This document shows positions 58,401 to 64,000 of a stretch of DNA of 64,000 nucleotides, one piece after another. The DNA is taken from the NCBI GenBank assembly GCA_039566865.1, contig CM076953.1:1612001-1676000 (forward strand). The letters are read 5' to 3'. This DNA is from Aurelia coerulea. Lineage: Eukaryota; Cnidaria; Scyphozoa; Semaeostomeae; Ulmaridae. Under the pieces are notes generated by a model. That model worked only from the letters and a program-made list of their open reading frames with translations. It was not told the DNA's origin and did no database searches. The stretch's first letter is position 1. Each line of letters begins with the position of its first letter. Both the position numbers and the translations under genes were made by a program.

Positions 58401-59812
58401 ATACAAGACAGAAGTTTCCCGCGATCCTATAGCAACATTTGACGTCGGCTTATTTCATGTTAGACAGATTTGACACCATAAGATGGATAAATTACGATGA
58501 TGTTTACCCTGGCACAACAACAAATTTACCCAGAATTGGCACGTTCTTGACTTCATTAGCAGCTTAATTATGTTAAAACAATCGTTTTGTAGAACGAACG
58601 CATCATTAGCCACTTATTGATAGTACTCATTATGCAAATAAGTCAACTTTAGAGGATGATGTAACCGGTGGCCTGCACAGAGGCTAGCATTTGCAGAATC
58701 ACCGAGGGTAGAAGGACCCCCCTCTTACACAGCTACAGATGCAAATGTCATTGAAATTGAGAGGAAAGGTGCAGAACCTCAGCAAACAATGGCGCCACGG
58801 ACTGGGGGAAGACACGTGACCACATTGAACCAAAATGCCTTCATGCCTTCAGAGGTTATCTTGGTGACTGCTTGTCTTGAATTAGATGCCCGCGAATAAC
58901 AACCATTGAAATGTTTTACAGGGCTCTGCATAAGTAATTTTGCGTTATCGTAAATCTCACATGACATCCAATTTGAGACAGATGCACCAAAGATTTCATG
59001 CACGAACAAAGACCTCAAATAGGCAAACCAGGGCTAATGAATTTTATTTTTTGCGTATCATTCTGATTTCACATAAAGATAGAAAATTGCTTGTCAGGCG
59101 ATTCGTTTGATTTTCGATTGAAGGGGGCTTTAGCAGCAACGCTCATCCCTCTGATTGTAGCTAAAAACAGCACCAACGATCATTTTGGGTTATGAAGAAA
59201 TCAATATTCAGATATTCTCGTGCTTGCTTAGCTCAGGACAGACTTTGTAATCATCCAAAAGGATCTTATGTTCTTATGCAGCTTTTTCATTGCCATTTGC
59301 AAATAATACCATTAAAATCTGCAGTTTTAGATCTAAGTAAAGTACGCACCCTGCGCTTGTTGGCATGTACTGCAACTAAAATACTCTTTGCCAAAGTTTG
59401 AAAGACAAGTCTGACCGAAACAATGAATGGCAATGCATCAGATAATTTTGAATCAGATGCTCTCTATATATGTACGGGCATTGCTCAAAAGGATGACAGA
59501 TCTGTGTAGAAATTCCCTTTCAAAACATTTACTTTATAAATAGTGTGCATTTCAAATTCCTTCAAAGGAACTGCAGGGCTGATGACGGCGAGAAGTCTGC
59601 TCACTTTTTAGGCCCAAAAAATGTTTTCTTACATCTTTCCAAAACTCTGGTTGTCCACTAGGATCCAGCAACTCAAGAATCTTGGTGATCTCTTCTTCAT
59701 TTTTACCAGCTTCGTCTTTTGGTACTTTGATATCTTCAAGCAACTGCTCGTCTTCCTCGTCCGTCTGTGCGGGCATTTCCTTCTGCATACATTTGACATC
59801 TGCGTCCGCCAT
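36341..59812 (-). CDS. TRP-like ion-transport channel with ankyrin-like N-terminus (14 exons)
   Basis: Plasma-membrane six-TM cation channel. Exons: 59633-59812, 57138-57341, 54901-55154, 54103-54228, 53595-53676, 51710-52012, 50461-50534, 49507-49689, 48203-48379, 46713-46883, 45616-45696, 38397-38577, 37368-37428, 36341-36420. Phases agree throughout; 2157 nt give 718 aa. The N-terminus is acidic ([13 protein letters not shown]). Residues about 155-255 contain an ankyrin-like stretch with [20 protein letters not shown]. The pre-S1 helix is [16 protein letters not shown] (about 387-402). S1-S4 run from about 410 to 525 ([15 protein letters not shown] in S3). S5 follows [15 protein letters not shown]. 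The short pore exon reads [15 protein letters not shown], and S6 contains [15 protein letters not shown] (about 627-641). Intron 7 has a GC donor. The fold is clear, but the TRP subfamily is not: the pore and NILIAQL are unlike standard TRPC, TRPV or TRPM. A GPCR gene lies in intron 11. Confidence 0.88.
36473..36752. repeat. 41-bp tandem array, about 6.7 copies
   Basis: The unit contains ggtacagttttgatccgcta and caaagttgttacatttcaac. Copies are almost identical (one ctt/cta difference), suggesting recent expansion. It begins about 50 bp upstream, on the gene's strand, of the last exon of the channel gene (exon starts at 36420), so it lies in its last intron. Confidence 0.95.
37165..37335. mobile_element. 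Foldback MITE, cgaggaaac family, copy 2
   Basis: Arms gagatacgcttgtccgagga and its inverse, with inner cccgtacagtgggttaaagc paired to its complement. Longer paired ends than copy 1 (491-640). It lies in channel intron 13. Confidence 0.85.
37590..37725. mobile_element. MITE, 'tagaccttttagc' family, short copy
   Basis: Contains gatcgagtggcgttagagc, ctatcactattgtgcacatt, tctacaaaatgtagca and agaatagctaaaaggtctat. The left end is truncated. Confidence 0.75.
37820..38338. mobile_element. 519-bp foldback element with about 170-bp arms
   Basis: Ends atagaccttttcaagggtct and its inverse; the arms pair through ggctggcgcgccacttttct, gaagatggctgcgagag and ggcgaagtttggctgcc. The loop is about 170 bp. 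Its terminal bases resemble the 'tagaccttttagc' MITE, which may share a transposase. It lies in channel intron 12, 59 bp from exon 12. Confidence 0.9.
38764..39668. mobile_element. MITE, 'tagaccttttagc' family, split by a nested element
   Basis: Left half 38764-38862 (aatagaccgtttagctattc to acgctctaa) and right half 39580-39668 (taacgccactctatcgaacg to agctaaaaggtctatt) rejoin exactly into the family sequence once the 717-bp insert and one TAA are removed. It lies in channel intron 11. Confidence 0.9.
38863..39579. mobile_element. 717-bp element with TAA target duplication, nested
   Basis: Termini aggcgggtttacactaggc and gtctagtgtaaatccgcct are inverted and flanked by taa at 38860-38862 and 39580-39582. 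The pre-insertion site is known from other copies of the host MITE (gctctaacgcc). The 3-bp duplication is PIF/Harbinger-like. The interior is rich in gcgaagcgaattttt; its plus-strand 98-codon frame has no recognisable transposase domain. Confidence 0.9.
39670..40900. other. Channel intron 11 segment
   Basis: Contains an (atg)n microsatellite of about ten units at 40383-40411. No coding exon could be supported. Confidence 0.5.
40917..41447. mobile_element. Long-TIR element, 'acagattttgta' family, intact copy
   Basis: The left arm caaggacagattttgtaaca and right arm tctcacaaaatctgtccttg are reverse complements over about 190 bp, through cgattgctgacaaaggaaat and ccaggtagctagcgcgctc. The centre carries gaaagaagaaggatacatct. 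Its right end overlaps the last codons of the GPCR gene. Relatives: 5330-6020, 51270-51660, 52240-52990, 59930-60750, 60785-61000. Confidence 0.9.
41406..43768 (-). CDS. Class A (rhodopsin-like) G protein-coupled receptor, orphan
   Basis: Two exons, 43449-43768 (phase 2) and 41406-41919, give 834 nt and 277 aa, compact but with seven hydrophobic segments. TM1 starts [17 protein letters not shown]2 [15 protein letters not shown], and TM3 ends in [14 protein letters not shown]. The DRL at 97-99 is the DRY equivalent, and the splice falls just after, giving [18 protein letters not shown]6 and TM7 read [11 protein letters not shown] and [12 protein letters not shown], where DPILF replaces NPxxY. 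The N-terminus is only a few residues long. The last ten or so codons ([10 protein letters not shown]) and the stop come from the long-TIR element at 40917-41447. A 38-bp tandem duplication precedes the start. It lies on the same strand inside channel intron 11. The ligand and subfamily are unknown. The missing N-terminus and short tail leave room for a decaying gene. Confidence 0.7.
41990..42504 (-). CDS. Two membrane-type open frames inside the GPCR intron (unassigned)
   Basis: The upstream frame (42504-42310) starts [18 protein letters not shown] and has two hydrophobic segments ([18 protein letters not shown]). It ends at a good gtaagt donor in phase 1, which does not fit the GPCR second exon. 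The next frame (to 41990) has a polar stretch then [19 protein letters not shown]. They could be an alternative exon or a relic of a second receptor-like gene. No family is recognised. Confidence 0.25.
42885..42927. repeat. (CAAA)n microsatellite
   Basis: About ten caaa units with one cagc-type variant, directly beside the MITE at 42934. Confidence 0.9.
42934..43167. mobile_element. Palindromic MITE, 'taccgggtgtcccaaaa'
   Basis: Ends taccgggtgtcccaaaatga and the exact inverse; pairing covers most of its 234 bp (ttgtttgattgcttgtatgt, aaccaatgaacgg). TA at both ends. It lies in the GPCR intron. Confidence 0.9.
43751..43846. repeat. 38-bp tandem duplication at the GPCR start
   Basis: The unit containing gtgcattgctgccatttcaa is present twice (43751-43788, 43789-43826) with a partial third. 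Each full unit carries the minus-strand words for ATGGCAGCAATGCACAT, so the upstream copy makes a short open frame MAAMHIE that stops before the receptor start. Confidence 0.9.
43850..44650. other. Channel intron 11 segment
   Basis: No repeat family or exon recognised. Confidence 0.4.
44653..45097. mobile_element. MITE 'gggactgttcattattta', copy 2
   Basis: Ends gggaccgttcattatttaca and ataaataatgaacagtccc. Nearly identical over its length to 18600-19036, so the family moved recently. Confidence 0.9.
45131..45360. other. Unexplained stretch in channel intron 11
   Basis: Begins with a hairpin (aaccaatacggcacaa, ttgtgccgtattgg-like arms) and carries a plus-strand 74-codon frame with no recognised domain. 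It could be a repeat fragment. Confidence 0.3.
45720..46700. other. Channel intron 10 with an antisense frame
   Basis: A plus-strand 132-codon frame at 46192-46590 starts [20 protein letters not shown] and includes a hydrophobic segment. It has no recognised family and is antisense to the channel. No splice support was seen. Confidence 0.3.
46995..47226 (+). mobile_element. LINE C-terminal fragment (frameshifted)
   Basis: The plus strand reads [19 protein letters not shown], then after a frameshift [19 protein letters not shown] and a stop. This is the usual region after the RT domain (spacer, SF-type motif, short tail). It is a different lineage from copies A and B. It lies in channel intron 9. 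Confidence 0.65.
47408..47580. mobile_element. Foldback MITE
   Basis: Arms agaagagtcagatg and catctgactcttct, with inner aacttgtgttatcagcagag paired to its partner. No coding. Confidence 0.8.
48432..49350 (+). mobile_element. LINE with RT remnant and (ATT)n tail
   Basis: Frameshifted [18 protein letters not shown] (catalytic block A with an FD.VNH motif), then in another frame [18 protein letters not shown] (block B), then after deletion of the catalytic YADD region the C-terminal [17 protein letters not shown] and a stop. The 3' end reads gtggcgctatataaattttg followed by about ten att units at 49318-49347, typical of L2/CR1-like elements. Clearly dead. It lies in channel intron 8. Confidence 0.85.
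49990..50125. mobile_element. MITE 'gtctgtctcaaatt'
   Basis: Ends cagtctgtctcaaattag and ttgatttgagacaggct are inverted. A relative with ctcgcgaataacaac-type interior (gcccgcgaataacaacc, aaatctcac, tccaatttgagacag) lies at 58875-58985. Confidence 0.65.
51073..51207. mobile_element. TIR element related to 15252-15535
   Basis: Arms caagttagacaccgcagtta and tacagcttttgcagtcaagtt with inner tgtatgcttctgtagag. Shorter and more diverged than the other copies. Confidence 0.55.
51270..51660. mobile_element. Long-TIR element, 'acagattttgta' family, partial
   Basis: The right half is well conserved (gcgcgctagctacctgggtt, ttactggttgagagaat, ataaaatctgtccttgttc). The left TIR is truncated. It ends 50 bp from the channel's exon 6. 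Confidence 0.7.
52070..52207 (+). mobile_element. LINE C-terminal fragment
   Basis: The frame [16 protein letters not shown], then [17 protein letters not shown] and TAA (ends 52205), is the typical end of a CR1-like ORF2. Only about 45 codons remain. It is 58 bp upstream of channel exon 6 on the opposite strand. Confidence 0.7.
52240..52990. mobile_element. Long-TIR element, 'acagattttgta' family, with nested MITE
   Basis: Left caaagcgattagcgattgca and right gcagtcactaatcgttttga arms are inverted. Inside, 52452-52612 is a MITE with ends ccagtttccagttagtgga and its inverse, of the same style as 5538-5874. Confidence 0.75.
53150..53548. mobile_element. MITE, 'ataagaaac' family, diverged copy
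   Basis: Ends atacgtatttcattttataa and the inverted aaaaaatacgtgtac; taagaaac words recur inside, as at 6352 and 24885. Diverged in the middle. Confidence 0.6.
55855..56090. repeat. Approximately 150-bp direct duplication
   Basis: The blocks aatttctaaactgagcctga and gcatgttaaagaaagccttc at 55855-55932 recur with changes at 55993-56088. It lies in channel intron 2. Confidence 0.7.
56737..56862. mobile_element. Palindromic MITE 'gcacattaacatggttttc'
   Basis: Ends ccgcacattaacatggttt and tcatattaatgtgcacaaa are inverted. The second copy is at 57372-57510, with another at about 23405-23545. It is followed by a cat/cac-rich microsatellite at 56868-56902. Confidence 0.75.
57372..57510. mobile_element. 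Palindromic MITE 'gcacattaacatggttttc', second copy
   Basis: Ends caggccttgcacatattgac and tgttaatgtgcacaagacct. It lies in channel intron 1, 30 bp upstream of exon 2. Confidence 0.75.
57520..59625. other. Channel intron 1
   Basis: Holds a small hairpin at 58241-58265 (gattacaaagt with its inverse) and a MITE relic at about 58875-58985. Open frames at 57720-58025 and 58779-59018 lack recognised domains. Confidence 0.4.
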
Positions 59813-59929
59813 TGCTTGGTCACGCCTTTTGCTTTTTCATTTTTTGCAGATTACCGCCAAAATGAAGTCGAGGCGACCAGCTGTTTTCATTCCCAGTTCC
59901 CTTTCGAAAACTCACAACTTCTAAGGGCA

Positions 59930-60750
59930 GATTTTGTAATGCGATAGCCACAGTCGCATCTAATTTAATTGACACCTAAATTCAAAGCGATTAGCGGCTG
60001 CAGACAAAGGAAATTCTCTCAACCAGTTATTCAAAACTAAATCTAAGGTTCTGTCCGGCGGATTTTGTTTATTTGATTCAGGAGCTGGTTTGTAATCGTT
60101 TCACTTTAGTCACTCCGCTTCCAAATCAAACAAACAAAATCCACCAGACAGAACTTTAAACTTAACCTTCTTCATTTGTTATAAGCACGTATCTTCTCTT
60201 GAAAACCACCTTTCGCTTGCACAAGACAAGAGTTCGGGGAAACTTTGCTACACATCTACCGCGGGCATTTTATTTCTTTGGTTCAGAAGCTGAGCAGTAA
60301 GTGTTTTAATTACACCCCAAAAAATAAGAGAATTGAATCGCCTCCCAATCGGCTTTTGAGCCAAATAGATTAAATGCCTGTGGCAGATATATCCTTCTTC
60401 TTTTAATGTTATATAGTGAACGATGTAGAAGAGGGACAACATCCTCAGAGAGCAGGCATCGAGTTGATCTTTGCGCTTTTTTTCTTTTATTCAGCTATCT
60501 ACCATATATCTACTAACTAGTTTCGTCTTCTTCTTTTAATGTATGCTCATGTTTGCTCTTGAAAGGAATTTCTGGAATGCACAACGAGCGCGATAGCTAC
60601 CTGGGTTTCAGAGAAACTTTTGCAGCTTTGTTTGTTTTGAATTACTGGATGAGAGAATTTCCTTTGTCTGCAGCCGCTAATTGCTTTGAATTGAGGTGTC
60701 AATCAAACGCAACTGTTGCTATTATATTACAAAATCTGCACTTGTTGTGA
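59930..60750. mobile_element. Long-TIR element, 'acagattttgta' family, long copy
   Basis: Ends gggcagattttgtaatgcg and attacaaaatctgcacttg are inverted; arms include aattcaaagcgattagcgg and cagacaaaggaaattctctc. The interior carries a second inverted block (caggagctggtttgtaatcg). It sits 118 bp upstream of the channel start codon. Confidence 0.85.
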
Positions 60751-60784
60751 TGAAATACAATAGACCGTTTAGCTATTGTGAATA

Positions 60785-61000
60785 ACAATGACAGATTTTG
60801 TAAGACAATAGCACAAGTTGCTTTTTATCGACACCGCAATTCAAAGCTATTAGCGATCACAGACAAAGGCAATTCCCTCAACCAGTAATTCAAAACAAAC
60901 AAAGCCGCAAGTTTCTCTGTAATCCAGGTAGCTAGCTCGCTCATTGTGCATTCCACAAATCATTTTTAGAGCAAACATGAGCGGGAGATTTCCAGTACCT
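60785..61000. mobile_element. Long-TIR element, left arm only
   Basis: Contains tgacagattttgtaagacaa, aattcaaagctattagcgat and ccaggtagctagctcgctc, then stops; the right arm is absent. Confidence 0.7.
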
Positions 61001-61084
61001 GACGCGATACTTAGAGAAATTTATAGGAAATGTGAAGTTGTTGCTTCATCCAGATCAGCTAAAAACTCGATTTTGACAACGTGC

Positions 61085-61337
61085 AAACACAGGTGGCGGA
61101 GAATGGTTCAGTATTTTTAAAATAGAATTGTTTAGTTTTAAAATGAGTAAAAACAAAAATGTGTCTGATTTCTCTGTGAATCTGCTCAGACACAATTTAA
61201 CTGGCAAGAAAGGTTTGTTTTTACTTATTTTAAAACTGAACAACACATTTAACTGGCAAGAAAGGTTTGTTTTTACTTATTTTAAAACTGAACAATTCTA
61301 TCTTAAAAATACTGAACCATTCTCCGCCACCTGTGTT
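61085..61337. mobile_element. Foldback element 'caggtggcggagaatggttc'
   Basis: Ends caggtggcggagaatggttc and its inverse. An inner aactggcaagaaaggtttgt unit is duplicated. The same sequence forms the arms of the composite at 13620-14862. Confidence 0.85.
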
Positions 61338-62059
61338 CCACCGTAGATATCCATTGTGGACACAAAATACTTTTGCCTGACCAAGGTTGGATATTTGTCC
61401 GAAAAGGCTGATAATAAAATTTCAACGTTAGATGGGCCGCCCTCCCAGCCCCCTGGCGCGCAAGCTTATTTCTCTCTGGTCTGCTGCTCGACTACATAGT
61501 TCAAGTGGTGTGGAACACAGGCTACTGCTTGACTTGCTTGATTCAGTTGTCTATCAGAGTCGTGACAATCTTTTCTTCTCGTTTCTTTTTCGCAGTGTCC
61601 TTTTAGTTGCTTACGCCCTCGCAAGAGTGATTATATTACTTTAGCGCTAATAAACCACAGAATAGACTTGTCTGCTGCTTGATATGGGAAGAAAATCAAC
61701 ACAAAGAAAAATCAACAGTTTCAGTAAAACATATTCATGATCATAAAAGAAATCGAGATTATTAAAAAAGAAGAAACGTTAAGAATCGTTAATGAAAGGA
61801 ACGTTAATGGCTTAAAAATTCAAAATCTTATAACTTTTCTTCAATATCATCAATGCGACAGAAAATTGCGTCAAATCCAGAAGTCCAAAGAGAGACAATG
61901 TGAAACTACTCACAATACTGAACGGGTACCTTTTGGGCAACCTAGTGCTCCCTCATGATTTTAAAGCAACCGAAAGGAAAGTACAAAATACCCATTCCAC
62001 TCCAGTCGACCGTCGCTATGTACCGCATTTTGGTTTAAGAGTATATCACTTTCGGCTTT

Positions 62060-62285
62060 TCGCTTGCTTGTCCCAAGTCTATTCCATAAGTCCGTCTGAC
62101 TGATCCCTTTTCCACATTTCCGCACATCCGCCATTCCAGCATTCCGTAATGAAACAAAGGGGAGAGGACGAGAGCTCTCTCCCTTTGACGGAATGCTGGA
62201 ATGGCGGATCCAGGAACTACTGAAACAGGAACGGTAAGACGGACTGAAGAAACAGACTTGGGGCAAGTCTACTTGCTTGCTTAAA
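62060..62285. mobile_element. Foldback MITE 'cttgtcccaagtct'
   Basis: Arms gcttgcttgtcccaagtct and its inverse; inner ccgccattccagcattccg pairs with the other arm. It resembles the ends in the hairpin at 16873-16997. Confidence 0.75.
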
Positions 62286-62371
62286 ATAGTGTACAACATT
62301 TGGTGGCCTTTGTTCAGCTCTACGAGTCGGTAAAACATGGGACCTAAGAACTATCCTAACATGTATCAGAA

Positions 62372-62566
62372 CTAGTTAAAATAGTTGAGAGTACTACAAG
62401 CACTTTTTAAGATGCTGCGGTCAACAAAAACAGAATAGCTTGACATAATCACGGTTCGATTAAATCCTAGCAATCGTAGTACCGGCCTGTAATGACCCAG
62501 CGAGATGCAAATAATTAAACAGAGAACAGCAATGGAAATAACAAGGAGAACGGTCATAGATACCAT
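62372..62566 (-). CDS. Short candidate membrane protein (unassigned)
   Basis: A 64-codon frame with ATG at 62566 opens MVSMTVLLVISIAVLCLIIC, one strong hydrophobic segment, then a basic, polar C-terminus. No family is recognised. It may be a short protein, the first exon of a larger one, or chance. Confidence 0.25.
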   Translation of the reverse strand: MVSMTVLLVISIAVLCLIICISLGHYRPVLRLLGFNRTVIMSSYSVFVDRSILKSACSTLNYFN

Positions 62567-62626
62567 GTTTTCACAGAACAGGAATTTTTGCTTTGTTAAA
62601 TGTTTTTGAAAATAGGGTGAAACCTT

Positions 62627-62767
62627 TTGTTTTCCTTATTTGTCATTTTCTTGGTTGGAAATGCTTCATCCTGCGTATTGGCCGCACCCCTAATATCGCA
62701 GAGACAGCAAGAAAAAGAGCAGCCTATGCGTGGGTGTAACAGTAATAGTTCGTTTCATAAGCCCATT
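62627..62767 (+). CDS. Possible secretory exon with donor
   Basis: Reads LFSLFVIFLVGNASSCVLAA, like a signal peptide, then a polar stretch with QRQQEKEQPMRG, ending at gtaagccg (phase 1). There is no ATG and a stop lies just upstream in frame, so it would need an upstream exon with the start. Candidate only. Confidence 0.2.
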
Positions 62768-62899
62768 GGTAAGCCGACTGAATTTATCTTAAGCCAAGTC
62801 ATCAATATCTCTTTGTTTTAAGACGTATAGAACCATTAAGATGAGACCAAAACAACTGTTATGCATGTCAAATACGACCATATTTAAGCCTTTTCTCAT

Positions 62900-64000
62900 A
62901 GTGTACTGCGAATAATCTTAATACAAACTTCCTAAAAACTGCAGCTCTAACATAAATGTTTTTATCACCAGTTTTATCAATGACTGGGGACCGTAGTTCT
63001 TGTTTACTAAGGACAACTACTGTATAGTACCAGGAAATATTACAAAAAAGTATAGCAATATTAGTGTCCGTGTTCATGAGTGATCTTCCATAAATCTAGC
63101 ACCTTTGGATTATTTTGCTCTCGAGTAGTAAGACCAGGAATTGAACAACTTTGAATCAGATAGACCAGGTAATAGATAAACAGGAACTAAGACAAGGCAA
63201 GTATGTAGACAATTTGACAGACCTTTGTATGACTCTTCACTTCAAACAGCAAGAACATGAACTTGATAACTTTTGACCAAGGACTCTTTATGACAAGGAA
63301 CTGTGTAAGACCAGTAGCGAAGTCTGACCGCAAAGAAGACCAGCAGACCAATCATTACAATCATATTGCCGATTGTTCGGTTGACCAAGACAAGCACATT
63401 TGCTATTTCCACTTCATGTGTTCATTGTGTAAGACCATCAGGGCCTTTACGGCATCTTTGAAGACCATATCAATCGAATTGTTGTTTGTGCTGAACAGCT
63501 AATAAATGTCTCTTGAAATTAGTAGCCCGTTATAAAGACCACTAATGAACTTCTAGGACCAGATGATATATACGAATCCAAGTAAAGACCATTGACCTTG
63601 GTTGCCCTTGGTGATAAAAAGAAGACTGTTAGTAACTAAACTTAAAATATAGACCTATATGGTTAATAATCTGAATCAGTAACCCGTTTGGTAAATAATC
63701 TGAATCAATAACCTGTATGGTAAATAATATGAGAAGCACTTACAAACCCTTGCATTTCCATCTCTTGCTGTTTTAGCAAAAATGAAGAAACAGTTTACGG
63801 AATTGGCATTCCTAAAATAAGACCACAAAAACACAAGTTTTTTTATCAAGCGTCATGCAGCTTAAAAGTTGCACAAGCAAGATTACTGTTCTTGACAAAT
63901 TCTATTCAAATGTCGTTGGACTTCGCTCATCCAAAAGAACTTTCCAAACTGTAAATAGGGCATCACATACTGATATATGTCAGTAGGTCTCCCCAAACTG
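62900..64000. other. Right edge, no recognised gene
   Basis: AT-rich; the word agacca recurs often between 63120 and 63600, suggesting an old tandem repeat. A roughly 27-bp duplication (ggtaaataatctgaatca) lies at 63660-63730. No exon or element end could be assigned. Confidence 0.45.

Noticed and set aside
1..64000. tRNA, rRNA or snRNA genes
   Set aside because: No cloverleaf with A and B boxes, and no rRNA core sequence, could be found by reading. Small RNAs cannot be excluded without a covariance search.

Overview
This is an AT-rich, intron-rich eukaryotic window. It suggests the nuclear genome of an animal, probably an early-branching aquatic metazoan such as a cnidarian or sponge; that last step is inference. 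The evidence is multi-exon genes with GT-AG introns, a class A GPCR, a TRP-type channel, the axonemal chaperone DNAJB13 (which implies motile cilia), gamma-glutamyl hydrolase and TFIIE-alpha. The genes lie in a dense field of small inverted-repeat elements and decayed LINE 3' ends. No prokaryotic operons, CRISPR arrays, tRNAs or rRNAs were seen. All exon structures below were built by eye from splice signals, reading phase and protein sense.

Layout: (1) 0.4-5 kb holds plus-strand exons of an unidentified gene, cut by repeats, plus a 151-bp minisatellite. (2) 12.4-7.4 kb (minus) is a CUE-domain gene resembling TAB2/TAB3, probably incomplete at its 3' side. (3) 23.0-17.5 kb (minus) is GGH, four exons, 327 aa, with catalytic Cys, His and Glu visible. 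(4) 27.4-26.1 kb (minus) is GTF2E1, a single 426-codon exon. It is head to head, 271 bp apart, with (5) DNAJB13 at 27.7-34.0 kb (plus), nine exons, 314 aa. (6) 59.8-36.3 kb (minus) is a 14-exon TRP/ion-transport channel of 718 aa whose phases all close. (7) Inside channel intron 11, on the same strand, sits a two-exon GPCR of 277 aa whose last codons come from a transposable element. (8) 60-64 kb is mostly repeats with two weak short coding candidates.

Mobile DNA: at least eight short inverted-repeat families are present in several copies, some with clear target duplications (TAA, TCA, a 9-bp and an 8-bp duplication) and some nested. Five LINE 3' or RT remnants are present. Arrays have units of 151, 53, 50, 41, 38 and 15 bp, plus a telomere-like TTAGGG-type stretch in DNAJB13 intron 1.

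The genes do not form a pathway. The one likely functional link is the GTF2E1/DNAJB13 divergent promoter. I found no convincing new biological system. The most unusual items are the channel with its nested GPCR, two GC-AG introns, the HPD-to-HPE J domain, and transposons sitting on or next to splice sites.
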